From Cohnella nanjingensis (lineage in GTDB: Bacteria; Bacillota; Bacilli; Paenibacillales; Paenibacillaceae), in the NCBI RefSeq assembly GCF_014212125.1, contig NZ_JACJVP010000012.1:1-64000 (forward strand): DNA of 64,000 bases, in the 5' to 3' direction. Shown one piece after another: positions 33,577 through 42,688 of this stretch (position 1 is the stretch's first letter; the number at the start of each line of letters is the position of its first letter). Below the pieces are notes generated by a model. It saw nothing but the letters and a program-made list of their open reading frames with translations. It was not told the DNA's origin and did not search any database. Both the position numbers and the translations under genes were made by a program.

Positions 33577-33625
33577 AACACCCCGATCAGGTACGCTGCC
33601 CGCGTCCTGGTTGGGGTGTTTGATT
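33577..33625 (+). terminator. Terminator after the thioredoxin-like gene
   Basis: AACACCCC (33577-33584) and GGGGTGTT (33613-33620) form the outer stem, with an inner CAGG/CCTG pair; the T-run TGATTTG is weak. Confidence 0.55.
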
Positions 33626-33771
33626 TGTATGGCGGCATACTGAATGTCAAAAATGGTCATGATTCGATATGATCAGTTCTATTTCGGGGAAAGTAGGAAA
33701 ATAAAACTAGTAACAATTAAGGAGGACTAGTATAATAATGGTACACGATACCTAAATTGGAGGGACTTATA

Positions 33772-34098
33772 TTGAGTGGATCTCGCATCATGAAATGGGT
33801 TACAGGTGCATTAGAGGTGTTTTTAGGAATTCCAGTACTCGGAGGGTTGATTATTATCGGCACCTCTTATGTTCCGCTGTTTGTAATGCTTGTCCTACAT
33901 ATCATCACGTTGGTTCTTTCTTCTAGCAACAAGGAACCTAAATACGGCTCCATCATGGGGATCGTAACTTCGCTTGTGGCTTGGATTCCGTTCCTCGGCA
34001 TGATCATGCATATCATCACCGGGATTCTGCTGATGGTAAGCGCAGCCAAGAAGACTTCGGTTTACAACGCGCAACCGCCCCATCCATCCAATGTTTAA
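33772..34098 (+). CDS. Small polytopic membrane protein, 108 aa
   Basis: TTG start at 33772, 7 nt behind GGAGGG. Three to four hydrophobic helices (about residues 8-30, 32-50, 60-80 and 82-95) with a short polar C-terminus. The coding sequence is noticeably richer in A and T than its neighbours. A TATAAT at 33731-33736 may be its -10, without a good -35. No family recognised. It has its own terminator at 34123. Confidence 0.7.
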   Translation: MSGSRIMKWVTGALEVFLGIPVLGGLIIIGTSYVPLFVMLVLHIITLVLSSSNKEPKYGSIMGIVTSLVAWIPFLGMIMHIITGILLMVSAAKKTSVYNAQPPHPSNV

Positions 34099-34122
34099 AC
34101 GTTGAGAAGGTTGATTTTCACG

Positions 34123-34145
34123 AGCGTCCGAGAGGGCGCTTTTTT
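34123..34145 (+). terminator. Terminator after the small membrane protein gene
   Basis: AGCGTCC-GAGA-GGGCGCT (one G-T pair) followed by TTTTT. Confidence 0.8.
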
Positions 34146-34168
34146 AATGGGCAGCAATTGCGAATCCT

Positions 34169-34186
34169 TTGTGACAACATTCACGA
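34169..34186. promoter_or_regulatory. Rex-type operator upstream of ctaA
   Basis: TTGTGACAACATTCACGA matches the Rex consensus TTGTGA-N6-TCACAA at 11 of 12 defined positions. It lies 50 bp upstream of a TATAAT (34236-34241) that serves ctaA. Rex releases DNA when NADH is high, so this would tie haem A synthesis to redox state. No rex gene is in the window. Confidence 0.6.
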
Positions 34187-34291
34187 ACGCGGCTGCGTTC
34201 ACATTTTCAACATGGCTTTGTCTGGGGCGGTTGGGTATAATGAGGTTGGCCGTCTAGAGCCTACTTCACATAAAGAAATCGGGGATGGGGC

Positions 34292-35236
34292 ATGACCGCT
34301 AGAAAGTATCGACTCCTCACGTTATGGACCTGCATCGGCATGTTCCTGGTGCTCGTGGTCGGCGTCGTCGTCACGAATACGGGGTCCGGCCGGGGCTGCG
34401 GCACCGACTGGCCGCTCTGCAACGGCAAGTTCGTACCTGCCTATACGCTCGAATCCATGGTTGAATATTCGCACCGGGCCGTTAGCGGCCTTGAAGGCTT
34501 GCTCGTCGCCGCCACTTTCGTCGCCACTTGGATGATGAAGCCCCGCAGCCGGGAAGCGACCTTCTACGCGGGCAGCGCGCTGCTGTTCACGATCGCCCAA
34601 GCGGCGCTCGGCGCCATGGCCGTCGTCTGGCCGACCTCCGACGCGGTGCTCGCCATTCACTTCGGCATCTCGCTGATTGCCTTCTCGAGCACTTGGCTGC
34701 TCGATGCCTGGGCGAAGCGATGGGTCCGTGAAAGTCAGGCGCCAGCGGCAGCCGCGGCCGGCAAGCGAGGTGGCGCGGACAAGCTCGTGCCTCCCGGCGT
34801 GTTCGGCTGGATCGTGGCGCTGCTCGTCTATTGCTACGGCGTCGTCTACCTGGGCGCCTACGTCCGGCATACGGACTCGGCCGGCGGATGCATCGGCTGG
34901 CCGCTGTGCAACGGCCAGTTCGTGCCGGAGCTGTCCGGCGCGACGGGCATCGTATTCGCACATCGCCTGGGCGCGATCGTCCTGCTGATCGCCATCGTCG
35001 CCATCGTCACGTTTATCGCCAAGCGTACGCACGGCCACCGCGAATTGACCGGCATCGGCATTACGTCCATCGTCCTCGTCGTATCCCAAGTGTTCAGCGG
35101 CTGGCTGCTGACCGCTACGATCGGCAACGAAGACGCCTACGTCTTCACCAGTTTGCTTCATACCATTATCATCTCCGCGCTGTTCAGTTCCCTATGTCTG
35201 CTCGCGGTACGCGCGTGGCAGCTGTCCCGCCGCTAA
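34292..35236 (+). CDS. ctaA: Haem A synthase
   Basis: Converts haem O to haem A for cytochrome aa3 oxidase. The 314-aa membrane protein has eight predicted helices in two halves and the two extracellular Cys pairs of the Bacillus type: CGTDWPLC in loop 1 and CIGWPLC in loop 5. Haem ligands are expected at the His in EYSHRAVSG and LAIHFGISL, and in the second half at AHRLGA and SLLHTII. ATG at 34292 behind GGGGATGGGG. The Rex-like site upstream and the ctaB-sco pair at 13.5 kb give its context. Confidence 0.95.
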   Translation: MTARKYRLLTLWTCIGMFLVLVVGVVVTNTGSGRGCGTDWPLCNGKFVPAYTLESMVEYSHRAVSGLEGLLVAATFVATWMMKPRSREATFYAGSALLFTIAQAALGAMAVVWPTSDAVLAIHFGISLIAFSSTWLLDAWAKRWVRESQAPAAAAAGKRGGADKLVPPGVFGWIVALLVYCYGVVYLGAYVRHTDSAGGCIGWPLCNGQFVPELSGATGIVFAHRLGAIVLLIAIVAIVTFIAKRTHGHRELTGIGITSIVLVVSQVFSGWLLTATIGNEDAYVFTSLLHTIIISALFSSLCLLAVRAWQLSRR

Positions 35237-35255
35237 TGTCACTGGAGGGGTTTAG

Positions 35256-37028
35256 ATGAGTTTTGCATCGCTTCGTCCTTATCTAGATACACTTAGGCGA
35301 GAGAACGACCTGGCCGTCATCGACGTGCCGGTCGATCCTTCGCTGGAGCTGGCCGAGATACATCGCCGGGTCATCGATGAAGGTGGCCCGGCTTTGCTGT
35401 TCACGAACGTGAAGGGCAGCCCGTTCCCGGTCGCGACCAATCTGTTCGGCACGAGCCGGCGCGTGGACCTGGCGTTCGGCCCTCGCCCGGAACAGCTCAT
35501 GAACCGACTCGTCGGGGCGCTCGATACGCTCATGCCGCCGACGCCCGCGGCGCTATGGCGCGAGAAGGACATGCTGTTCGACCTGCTGAAGATCGGCACC
35601 AAAAAGGCTTCGCCCGACTCGGCGCCGGTCCTCGGCGTCTCCCGCCGCGAGCGTCCGCTAGCGGGACTGCCCGTGCTCACGAGCTGGCAAGAGGACGGCG
35701 GACCGTTCATTACGCTGCCGCTCGTCTATACCGAGCACCCGGCGCATCCGAAGCAGCACAATCTCGGCATGTACCGCATGCAGGTGTTCGACGACCAGAC
35801 GACCGGCATGCACTGGCAGATCCACAAAGGCGGCGGCTTCCACTACCACGAAGCGGAGCAGCGCGGCGTGGCGCTGCCCGTCACCGTCTTCCTCGGCGGG
35901 CCGCCGGCGCTCATCGCGTCGGCGATCGCCCCGGCGCCGGAAGGACTGCCGGAGCTGCTGCTGACGTCGCTGATCCTGGGCGGCAAGCTGCCGATGGTCG
36001 AGGACCCGCTCGGCGGCCACCGCATCCCGGCGGAAGCCGAGTTCGCCATCGCCGGCCGCGTGCCGCCGCATGTGCGCCGGCCCGAGGGGCCGTTCGGCGA
36101 TCACTTCGGCTACTACTCGCTGCAGCACGACTTCCCGGTCTTTAACGTCGATCACGTCTGGCACCGCAAGGGCGCGATCTACCCGGCGACGATCGTCGGT
36201 AAGCCGCGCCAGGAAGACTACTACCTCGGCGAGTTCCTCCAGCGGCTGCTGTCGCCGGCGTTTCCGATGGTCATGCCGGGCGTGCGCAGCCTATGGACGT
36301 ACGCCGAGACGGGCTTCCACGCGCTGGCGGCCGCCGTCGTGCGGGAGAGCTATTCCCGCGAGGCGCTCGTGACGGCGTTCAGCATCCTGGGACAAGGCCA
36401 GCTCTCGCTGACCAAGTTCCTCATGCTGACGGATCGTCCGGTCGAGCTGGAGAACTTCCGTTTGCTCCTGCAGACCGTACTGGAACGGTTCGACCCGCAG
36501 CAGGACTTATTCATCTTCGACAATACGTCGCACGATACGTTGGACTACACCGGACGCCGCTTGAATCACGGGAGCAAGGCGGTATTGATGGGCGTCGGCG
36601 ATCCGATCCGCGAGCTGCCCTTCGAATATGCGGGCGGCGACCTGCCGGGGATCGCCAAGATTCGCGCGTTCTGTCCCGGCTGCTTGGTCGTCAGCGGCGC
36701 TTCCTTCACGGAGGATCCGGAGCTGGCGGAGCGGCTGGCGCAGCAGCTATCGGGCGGGGAGTTCCCTTGGCCGATGGTCGTCCTCGCGGACGACGCGCGC
36801 ATCGCGGACAGCGAGCGGCAGTTCCTGTGGACGGTGTTCACGCGGTTCAACCCGGCGCACGACATGTACGCCGAGACGCGCGCGTCTCGCCATCATATCG
36901 GCTACGGCTTGCCGATCGTGATCGATGCGCGCATGAAGCCGGGCTACCCGGACGAGCTGTTCCCGCGGGAGGATATCGTGGAGCTGGTGGACCGCCGCTG
37001 GAAGGAATACGGGATCGGGCGGATCTAA
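35256..37028 (+). CDS. UbiD-family prenylated-FMN decarboxylase
   Basis: A 590-aa cytosolic decarboxylase. The segment RRPEGPFGDHFGYYSLQHDFPVF is the UbiD active-site signature, with the catalytic Glu; HKGGGFHYHEAEQRG is the prenyl-FMN-contact region. The substrate cannot be read from sequence. The length fits the UbiD group often linked to menaquinone synthesis by the futalosine route, and mqnE is at 47 kb, so a role in that pathway is a reasonable inference. The required flavin prenyltransferase UbiX is not in the window. Starts 20 bp after ctaA behind TGGAGGGG, so the two are probably cotranscribed. Confidence 0.88.
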   Translation: MSFASLRPYLDTLRRENDLAVIDVPVDPSLELAEIHRRVIDEGGPALLFTNVKGSPFPVATNLFGTSRRVDLAFGPRPEQLMNRLVGALDTLMPPTPAALWREKDMLFDLLKIGTKKASPDSAPVLGVSRRERPLAGLPVLTSWQEDGGPFITLPLVYTEHPAHPKQHNLGMYRMQVFDDQTTGMHWQIHKGGGFHYHEAEQRGVALPVTVFLGGPPALIASAIAPAPEGLPELLLTSLILGGKLPMVEDPLGGHRIPAEAEFAIAGRVPPHVRRPEGPFGDHFGYYSLQHDFPVFNVDHVWHRKGAIYPATIVGKPRQEDYYLGEFLQRLLSPAFPMVMPGVRSLWTYAETGFHALAAAVVRESYSREALVTAFSILGQGQLSLTKFLMLTDRPVELENFRLLLQTVLERFDPQQDLFIFDNTSHDTLDYTGRRLNHGSKAVLMGVGDPIRELPFEYAGGDLPGIAKIRAFCPGCLVVSGASFTEDPELAERLAQQLSGGEFPWPMVVLADDARIADSERQFLWTVFTRFNPAHDMYAETRASRHHIGYGLPIVIDARMKPGYPDELFPREDIVELVDRRWKEYGIGRI

Positions 37029-37041
37029 ACGAATGTTTATA

Positions 37042-37086
37042 AAACGGGATACAGCAGAAGCTCTTTCTGCCGCATTCCGTTTTTTT
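37042..37086 (+). terminator. Terminator after ctaA-ubiD
   Basis: AACGGGAT…GCAGAA pairs with TTCTGC…ATTCCGTT, followed by a run of T residues. Confidence 0.85.
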
Positions 37087-37354
37087 GTGCGTGAATGCCT
37101 TAATGTCCCAAAGAGGGGCCGTTCTGATCGATTTATCGACGATGCCCGAATAAGGGGGAGCGTGTAAAAATTTGTATTGTAAACGTTCTATATTCTATAT
37201 ATTATATATATCGTATATGATGTTTAACTTGAGTCTTAGGAATTTCGGTACCATGCGCCTCAAAGGGCGGGGCTTCTTCTCCAAGGCTTACCGCGTCTCG
37301 ATGTTCCAGAATTTGTAACATTCGAACTTATGACAAGGGATAGAGGCGATATGA
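37087..37354. other. AT-rich junction before the ABC exporter genes
   Basis: Base composition changes from GC-rich to AT-rich near 37160. There is a run of TATA-type words at 37185-37225 and a candidate -35 (TTGTAA 37177-37182), but no unique promoter can be chosen. A ribosome-site-like AAGGGGGAG at 37153 is followed by GTG and an immediate TAA. No repeats, integrase or attachment site were seen. Confidence 0.5.
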
Positions 37355-39094
37355 TTGACCTTTCGTAAAGGCAACCCTAGCTATGTTAGCTGTCTTATGA
37401 AAGATGTACTCAAAAGTTGGCCATGGTACTTTACAAGTATCGTGGCTACCATTGTTTATTTGCTTATGGATTTTTATATGAGAAAAATGATTGGAACGGT
37501 TGCAGACGATATTATTTATCAAAAAGAATCTTTCATGATGTCTTTCGTATTATTGCTTGGTTCTACCTTTTTAGCGTCGCCATTCCATGGCATATCCACC
37601 TACACAAAAGGGCGTATGTCCGAAGAAGTTCTCCTAAAGTTGCGTTTGGCTATCGGCAAAAAAACCACAAAGCTAAGTATGCCCTACTTGGAAACCCATG
37701 ATAGCGGAGAAATCATTTCTCATTTAGGATCGGAACTGGATACACTCAATGGTTTTACCTATTACGGTCTTTCCATGGTAACCACTTTATTTGTTCAACT
37801 TATTGGCGTAACAGGGTTTATGCTGGCTGTCGATCCTGAGATTACGATTGTTTTTATTTTATTATCCTTACTCGTTTTACCATTTAGTATTCTTTTGACA
37901 AAGCAAGTTCGAAGGAATGAAAAAGTCTATAGAAGCCAACTGGCAAAATCTCAACAGAGAGCAAAAGAAGGGATTAACTTTATTACGCTAGTAAAAGCTT
38001 TTCGATTAGAAAAGATGATTTCTAATCAATATGAAAAAGCATTACATCAAGCAACGGATGCAGCGATCAAAAATGAAAAGACAGTTGCTTATGTAGCAGC
38101 GGCAGGCAAGGCTATCGGCTTCATACCGCTAACTGTAATGATTGCTCTAGGAGTGTTTAGAATTTTTGAGGGTACCTTGACACAAGGCGAGTTACTTTCC
38201 CTTGTGGCCATTGGTGGCGGTTTTTTCTCATGGCTTCAAGGCACTCCGGATACGGTAGCCTATTTAAGGAAGGCTCAAGTGGCTTGTGAACGGGTATATG
38301 GCTTTTTGGATTTACCTGAAGAAGAAAATGGCACTGAAACCAAACGTCATCAAAAAGATTCTTGTATGGTGAAAATAGACGATGTTCATTTTGCTTATCC
38401 TGGAGAAAAAGAGGTTTTATACGGCATTTCAATGGAAATCAGTGAAGGGGAGTCGGTCGCTTTGGTGGGAGCCAGCGGTTCCGGTAAATCTTCGATCATT
38501 AAACTGATTTGCGGATTTATAACTCCCGATAGCGGCAGCGTTGAAGTAATGGGAAATCCAATAGAAGACTGGAATAAAGAAGCGATGCGCCGGAATATTG
38601 CATTTGTCGGGCAGGAAAGCCACCTATTCCCTGGAACTTTGAGGGAGAATCTATTAACAAACCACATGAATATAGAAGATGAAAAGCTTATGGCACTGTG
38701 TAAGCGAGCTGGATTGGAAGCTTTGTTAGGCGAAAGAGGCTTAGATGGGAGTGTAGGCGAAGCCGGGTTTCAATTTTCCGGAGGTGAAAAGCAGAGAATC
38801 ACCATTCTACGGGCATTGCTCAAGGATGCAGATTTGATCTTGTTGGACGAGCCTACTTCTGCATTGGATGCGGTTTCAGAAGAATCGATTCAAGAATGCC
38901 TGCGCATGCTGACAAAAGGGAAAACGTCCCTAACGATAGCGCACAGAATGGCTACCATTAAAAATGCGGACCGAATTTATGTTCTTCATCAGGGGAGAAT
39001 TGTACAGTGCGGCTCCCATGATGAGCTGTTCAAACAAGAAGGCCAATATCGAAAAATGCTTAAACTTCAAGAGTTAAAGGAGCGAGTCATATAG
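37355..39094 (+). CDS. ABC exporter subunit A (fused membrane and ATPase domains)
   Basis: A 579-aa half-transporter: six helices in residues 20-310, then an ATPase domain with Walker A GASGSGKSS (about 372-380), signature FSGGEKQR, Walker B LILLDEPTSALD and H-loop AHR. It lies 4 bp before a second exporter gene and must pair with it. The gene is AT-rich with A/T-ending codons, unlike its neighbours. Start TTG at 37355 behind AGAGGCGAT; an ATG at 37397 is an alternative. Substrate unknown; drugs or peptides are typical. Confidence 0.9.
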   Translation: MTFRKGNPSYVSCLMKDVLKSWPWYFTSIVATIVYLLMDFYMRKMIGTVADDIIYQKESFMMSFVLLLGSTFLASPFHGISTYTKGRMSEEVLLKLRLAIGKKTTKLSMPYLETHDSGEIISHLGSELDTLNGFTYYGLSMVTTLFVQLIGVTGFMLAVDPEITIVFILLSLLVLPFSILLTKQVRRNEKVYRSQLAKSQQRAKEGINFITLVKAFRLEKMISNQYEKALHQATDAAIKNEKTVAYVAAAGKAIGFIPLTVMIALGVFRIFEGTLTQGELLSLVAIGGGFFSWLQGTPDTVAYLRKAQVACERVYGFLDLPEEENGTETKRHQKDSCMVKIDDVHFAYPGEKEVLYGISMEISEGESVALVGASGSGKSSIIKLICGFITPDSGSVEVMGNPIEDWNKEAMRRNIAFVGQESHLFPGTLRENLLTNHMNIEDEKLMALCKRAGLEALLGERGLDGSVGEAGFQFSGGEKQRITILRALLKDADLILLDEPTSALDAVSEESIQECLRMLTKGKTSLTIAHRMATIKNADRIYVLHQGRIVQCGSHDELFKQEGQYRKMLKLQELKERVI

Positions 39095-39098
39095 CACA

Positions 39099-40832
39099 AT
39101 GGAGACCCAAAGAGAATTGAAGCGGCTGTTAACCTATATCTTACCGTGGAAAAGGAGTTATTTTACCGGTTCTATTGTTGTATCTGTGTCTAGCTATTGT
39201 GAAAATATGATCATGGCATTGCTGCTTGGACGTGTACTTGGCGCAGTTGCAACCGGAAGCTTCCAAAAGGCTAAATCAGACATTATTTTATATGCTGTCT
39301 TGTACTTGCTGATCCTGCTGATCGTTGCTATCGGCAAGGGCATATCCAACAGGGATGCCAACCTTGCGACAAAAGATATACGGCTAAAGGCGTTTGACCG
39401 TATGATTAATTCCAAATTACGCCATATCGTAAAAAGACATTCAGGAGATGCACTAGTAAGACTGGACGGAGACGTCAATGCCGCGTCAGAAGTTTTCAAG
39501 AGTACAGTGCAAAGTGCTTTATCTTTGATATTTACTTTGGCAGCCACGATAGTAACTCTTTTCGCCGTCAGTTGGATTAGCGGAGTTGTTCTGCTTTTAT
39601 TTGGGTTGGTGATGCTATGGATCAATATAAAGTTCATCGCTCCGGCGAGAGAGAGGTATGCAATCGCTAGAAAGCATGTTGGCATAACGGTGATGGACAT
39701 GACCGATTTGCTTTCAAATGCAGAGATGTTAAGATTTTGCGGTGAAAATGCTATTTTGCTGGATAGATATGAGAAGGATTGCATAACCCTGCAAGCGAAG
39801 AAAATGTCAGCGGTCAAGCTAACGGCCGTACAAAATACGCTAGGTCAGATTCAAGCCAGCTTTGTTGTTCTTTTTAGTATTGGTATAGGATTTCTTTTGT
39901 GGAAGACAAGCGTCATTTCTATTGAACAGATTCCCGTCTTACAAAATATGGGTAGCATGCTTGTTAACCCGCTTTCCAGTATTGGGTTTATGATTGCGAA
40001 TATGCAGAATAACTTAATGGGAGGCGTTCGCGTTTTGGAGCTTGTGGACTTGCCGGGAGAGGATCTAGAGCAGGCCCAGGCTAAATCAGTTATGGATATA
40101 GAAAATGCTATATCCTGTAAACGGCTGACATTTGGATACGATGAAAAACCTGTTTTGGATCAAATATCCTTTTCTCTGCCGAGAGGGAAGATGCTTGCTG
40201 TTGTAGGTGAGAGCGGCAGCGGCAAAAGTACATTGTTAAAGCTTTTGATGGGTTTGTATGAATACAAAGGGAGCTTCACCGTGTTGGGAAAAGAGATATC
40301 CTCGATTCCTCCAGATGAGGTAAGGCGTTTGACTGCCTATGTTCCACAGGAATGTCCTTTGTTTGAAGGAACGATTTTCGAAAATATTTCACTAGGGCGC
40401 AGTGATGCTACTGAGGAAGAAGTATATCAGGCGGCTTCGGAGGCTGGCGTTGCTGAGTTTGTGAAAGATTTTCATAATGGTTATCATACGCAGGTTGGAG
40501 AATGGGGAGTGCAATTGTCGGGAGGACAGCGCCAAAAAATATCCATCGCGCGGGCTCTTTTAAAGGATGCACCGATTTTGTTGTTTGATGAGATTACATC
40601 TTCTATTGATTCCATATCTGAGCAATATATACAAGAGACAATGGAAAAATTAAGGGGAGATAAGACGATTGTCGTTGTAGCCCATAGGCTCTCGACGATC
40701 AAGAAGGCTGATCGTATTATTGTAATGGACAAAGGAAGATTGGTTGAGACGGGCTCGCATGAAGAGCTTATGGATAAGGAAGGATTTTATGTAAAACTGC
40801 AGAAACTGCAAGCCTTGGGGTTTAATGGGTAG
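39099..40832 (+). CDS. ABC exporter subunit B (fused membrane and ATPase domains)
   Basis: A 577-aa half-transporter with six helices and an ATPase domain: Walker A GESGSGKST (about 370-378), signature LSGGQRQK, Walker B ILLFDEITSSID. Catalytic Glu is present in both subunits, but the Walker B context differs (DEPTSA against DEITSS), as often seen in heterodimers with unequal sites. Translationally close to subunit A and equally AT-rich. No regulator, precursor peptide or modification enzyme accompanies the pair. Confidence 0.9.
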   Translation: METQRELKRLLTYILPWKRSYFTGSIVVSVSSYCENMIMALLLGRVLGAVATGSFQKAKSDIILYAVLYLLILLIVAIGKGISNRDANLATKDIRLKAFDRMINSKLRHIVKRHSGDALVRLDGDVNAASEVFKSTVQSALSLIFTLAATIVTLFAVSWISGVVLLLFGLVMLWINIKFIAPARERYAIARKHVGITVMDMTDLLSNAEMLRFCGENAILLDRYEKDCITLQAKKMSAVKLTAVQNTLGQIQASFVVLFSIGIGFLLWKTSVISIEQIPVLQNMGSMLVNPLSSIGFMIANMQNNLMGGVRVLELVDLPGEDLEQAQAKSVMDIENAISCKRLTFGYDEKPVLDQISFSLPRGKMLAVVGESGSGKSTLLKLLMGLYEYKGSFTVLGKEISSIPPDEVRRLTAYVPQECPLFEGTIFENISLGRSDATEEEVYQAASEAGVAEFVKDFHNGYHTQVGEWGVQLSGGQRQKISIARALLKDAPILLFDEITSSIDSISEQYIQETMEKLRGDKTIVVVAHRLSTIKKADRIIVMDKGRLVETGSHEELMDKEGFYVKLQKLQALGFNG

Positions 40833-40886
40833 TATTTCTAGCTTCTCCGCGCAGTACACGGTATAACTATTCAAACCATCCTAAAA

Positions 40887-40948
40887 ACGGCAAGGGGTTG
40901 TTCCATCCGTCATCTTCATGACGATGGGACAATCCCTGTTTGCCGTTC
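40887..40948. repeat. Long imperfect inverted repeat at the right end of the AT-rich block
   Basis: AACGGCAAGGGGTTGTTCCATCCGTCAT (first 28 bases from 40887 onward, split here as arm) pairs with the arm ending TTTGCCGTT at 40948 around CTTC, with two small bulges. No T-run follows, so termination would have to be T-independent or minus-strand. Its inner GGGGTTGTTCC word resembles GGGGCTGTCCC in the repeat at 7061-7102. Confidence 0.65.
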
Positions 40949-41007
40949 GTTCGGCGGACGGACTGCGATACCGACGCCGGCGGCACGCAGCCCATGCCGA
41001 CGTGTGA

Positions 41008-42564
41008 TTAGAACACCTTCGTCGTCCATGACTCGCCGTTCCAGATGTCGGTCGCGACGTCGCGGTAGAATTCCGGTTCGTGGCTGATCAGCAGGATGCT
41101 GCCTTTGTACGCCTTCAGGGCGCGCATCAGCTCATCCTTGGCGTCGACGTCCAGGTGGTTCGTCGGCTCGTCGAGCACGAGCAGGTTCGTCTCGCGGTTG
41201 ATCAGCTTGCAGAGGCGCACCTTGGCCTTCTCGCCGCCGCTCAGGACGGAGATGCGGCTCTCGATATGCTTCGTCGTGAGGCCGCATTTGGCGAGCGCCG
41301 CGCGCACTTCGAACTGGGACATCGCAGGGAATTCCTTCCACACGGCTTCGATGCACGTCTCGTCCGCGCCGCCCTTGATCTCCTGTTCGAAGTAGCCGAC
41401 ATACTGGTTGTCGCCGCGCTCCACGCTGCCGGAGAGGGCCGGGATCTCGCCCAGGAGGCTGCGCAGCAGCGTCGTCTTCCCGATGCCGTTCGCGCCGACG
41501 AGGGCGATCTTCTGGCCGCGCTCCATCAACAGGTCGATCGGGCGGCAGAGCGGCTCGTCGTAGCCGATGACGAGCCGCTTGGCCTCGAAGATGAGGCGGC
41601 TGGACGTCCGCGCCTCCTTGAAGCGAAACTCCGGCTTCGGCTTCTCCTTCGCGAGCTCGATCACGTCCATGCTGTCGAGCTTCTTCTGCCGGGACATGGC
41701 CATGTTCCGCGTCGAGACGCGGGCTTTGTTGCGCGCGACGAAGTCCTTCAGGTCGGCGATCTCCTGCTGCTGGCGCTTGTAGGCCGATTCCAGCTGGGAC
41801 TTCTTGGCTTCGTGCTGTTGGAGGAACGTGTCGTAATCGCCGACGTAGCGGTTCAACTGCTGATTCTCCATATGGTAGATGAGGTTGATGACGCTGTTCA
41901 GGAACGGAATGTCGTGCGAGACGAGGATGAAGGCATTCTCGTACTCCTGCAGGTAACGCTTCAGCCATTCGATATGCTGCTCGTCCAGATAGTTGGTGGG
42001 CTCGTCCAGCAGCAGGATGTCCGGCTTCTCGAGCAGCAGCTTGGCCAGCAGCACCTTAGTGCGCTGTCCGCCGCTCAGGTCGTGCACGTCCCGGTCCAGG
42101 CCGATATCGGCGAGGCCGAGGCCGCGGGCGATCTCGTCGACCTTGGCGTCGATCAAGTAAAAGTCGTTCGTATTGAGGATGTCCTGGATCTCCCCGACTT
42201 CCTCCAGCAGACGCTCCAGCTCGTCCGGCTCTACGGAGCCCATCCGGTCGTACATGCCGTTCATCTCGGCTTCCAGGTCGTTCAGATAGCGGAACGCCGT
42301 CTTCAGCACGTCGCGGATCGTCATGCCTTTCTGGAGCGCGGAGTGCTGGTCCAGATAGCCGACGCGTACCTTCTTGGCCCATTCGATCTTGCCCGCATCC
42401 GGTTCGAGCTGGCCCATAATGATGTTCATAAACGTAGACTTGCCCTCGCCGTTCGCGCCGACGAGTCCGACATGCTCCCCCTTCAGGAGGCGGAACGAGA
42501 CTTCGTTGAAGATCGCGCGGTCTCCGAAGCCGTGGCTCAAATTCGTAACCGATAATATGCTCAT
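41008..42564 (-). CDS. ABC-F ATPase (YkpA/YbiT-like)
   Basis: A 518-aa cytosolic twin-ATPase of the ABC-F group, which acts on ribosomes rather than membranes. Two nucleotide-binding domains carry Walker A GANGEGKST and GANGIGKTT, signatures LSGGQRTK and LSGGEKAK, and Walker B LLLDEPTNYLD and LVLDEPTNHLD. A charged linker (HEAKKSQLESAYKRQQQEIADLKDFVARNKARVSTRN) joins them. No membrane helices. It resembles the housekeeping YkpA type rather than known antibiotic-resistance factors. The ATG at 42564 follows AAGGGG; the frame upstream of it is not translated. Confidence 0.92.
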   Translation of the reverse strand: MSILSVTNLSHGFGDRAIFNEVSFRLLKGEHVGLVGANGEGKSTFMNIIMGQLEPDAGKIEWAKKVRVGYLDQHSALQKGMTIRDVLKTAFRYLNDLEAEMNGMYDRMGSVEPDELERLLEEVGEIQDILNTNDFYLIDAKVDEIARGLGLADIGLDRDVHDLSGGQRTKVLLAKLLLEKPDILLLDEPTNYLDEQHIEWLKRYLQEYENAFILVSHDIPFLNSVINLIYHMENQQLNRYVGDYDTFLQQHEAKKSQLESAYKRQQQEIADLKDFVARNKARVSTRNMAMSRQKKLDSMDVIELAKEKPKPEFRFKEARTSSRLIFEAKRLVIGYDEPLCRPIDLLMERGQKIALVGANGIGKTTLLRSLLGEIPALSGSVERGDNQYVGYFEQEIKGGADETCIEAVWKEFPAMSQFEVRAALAKCGLTTKHIESRISVLSGGEKAKVRLCKLINRETNLLVLDEPTNHLDVDAKDELMRALKAYKGSILLISHEPEFYRDVATDIWNGESWTTKVF

Positions 42565-42688
42565 GGGTCTACCCCTTATTCGATGTAGTTCGTGCAGCGC
42601 ACAATGTCCATTATAGTCCGGCTGTTTGCCCAAAATAAAGGGGTTCCGCGGAAATTCCGCCGATTCCGCCCGCCCGCGAGGCGCCGAA

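Noticed and set aside
37037..37170. Short ORF starting at the ATG near 37034 over the ubiD terminator
   Set aside because: Its coding sequence would run through the terminator stem and it has no ribosome site.
37180..37193. cre-like box (TGTAAACGTTCTAT) upstream of the AT-rich ABC genes
   Set aside because: Two mismatches at the defined 3' end of the consensus and AT-rich background; not reported as a site.
37090..40950. Complete genomic island with integrase or attachment sites
   Set aside because: Only two genes are present; no tRNA, direct repeats or recombinase were found, so only composition supports acquisition.
41080..42555. Open frame of 491 codons opposite the ABC-F gene
   Set aside because: Shadow frame with no domain pattern; the minus strand has both ABC domains.
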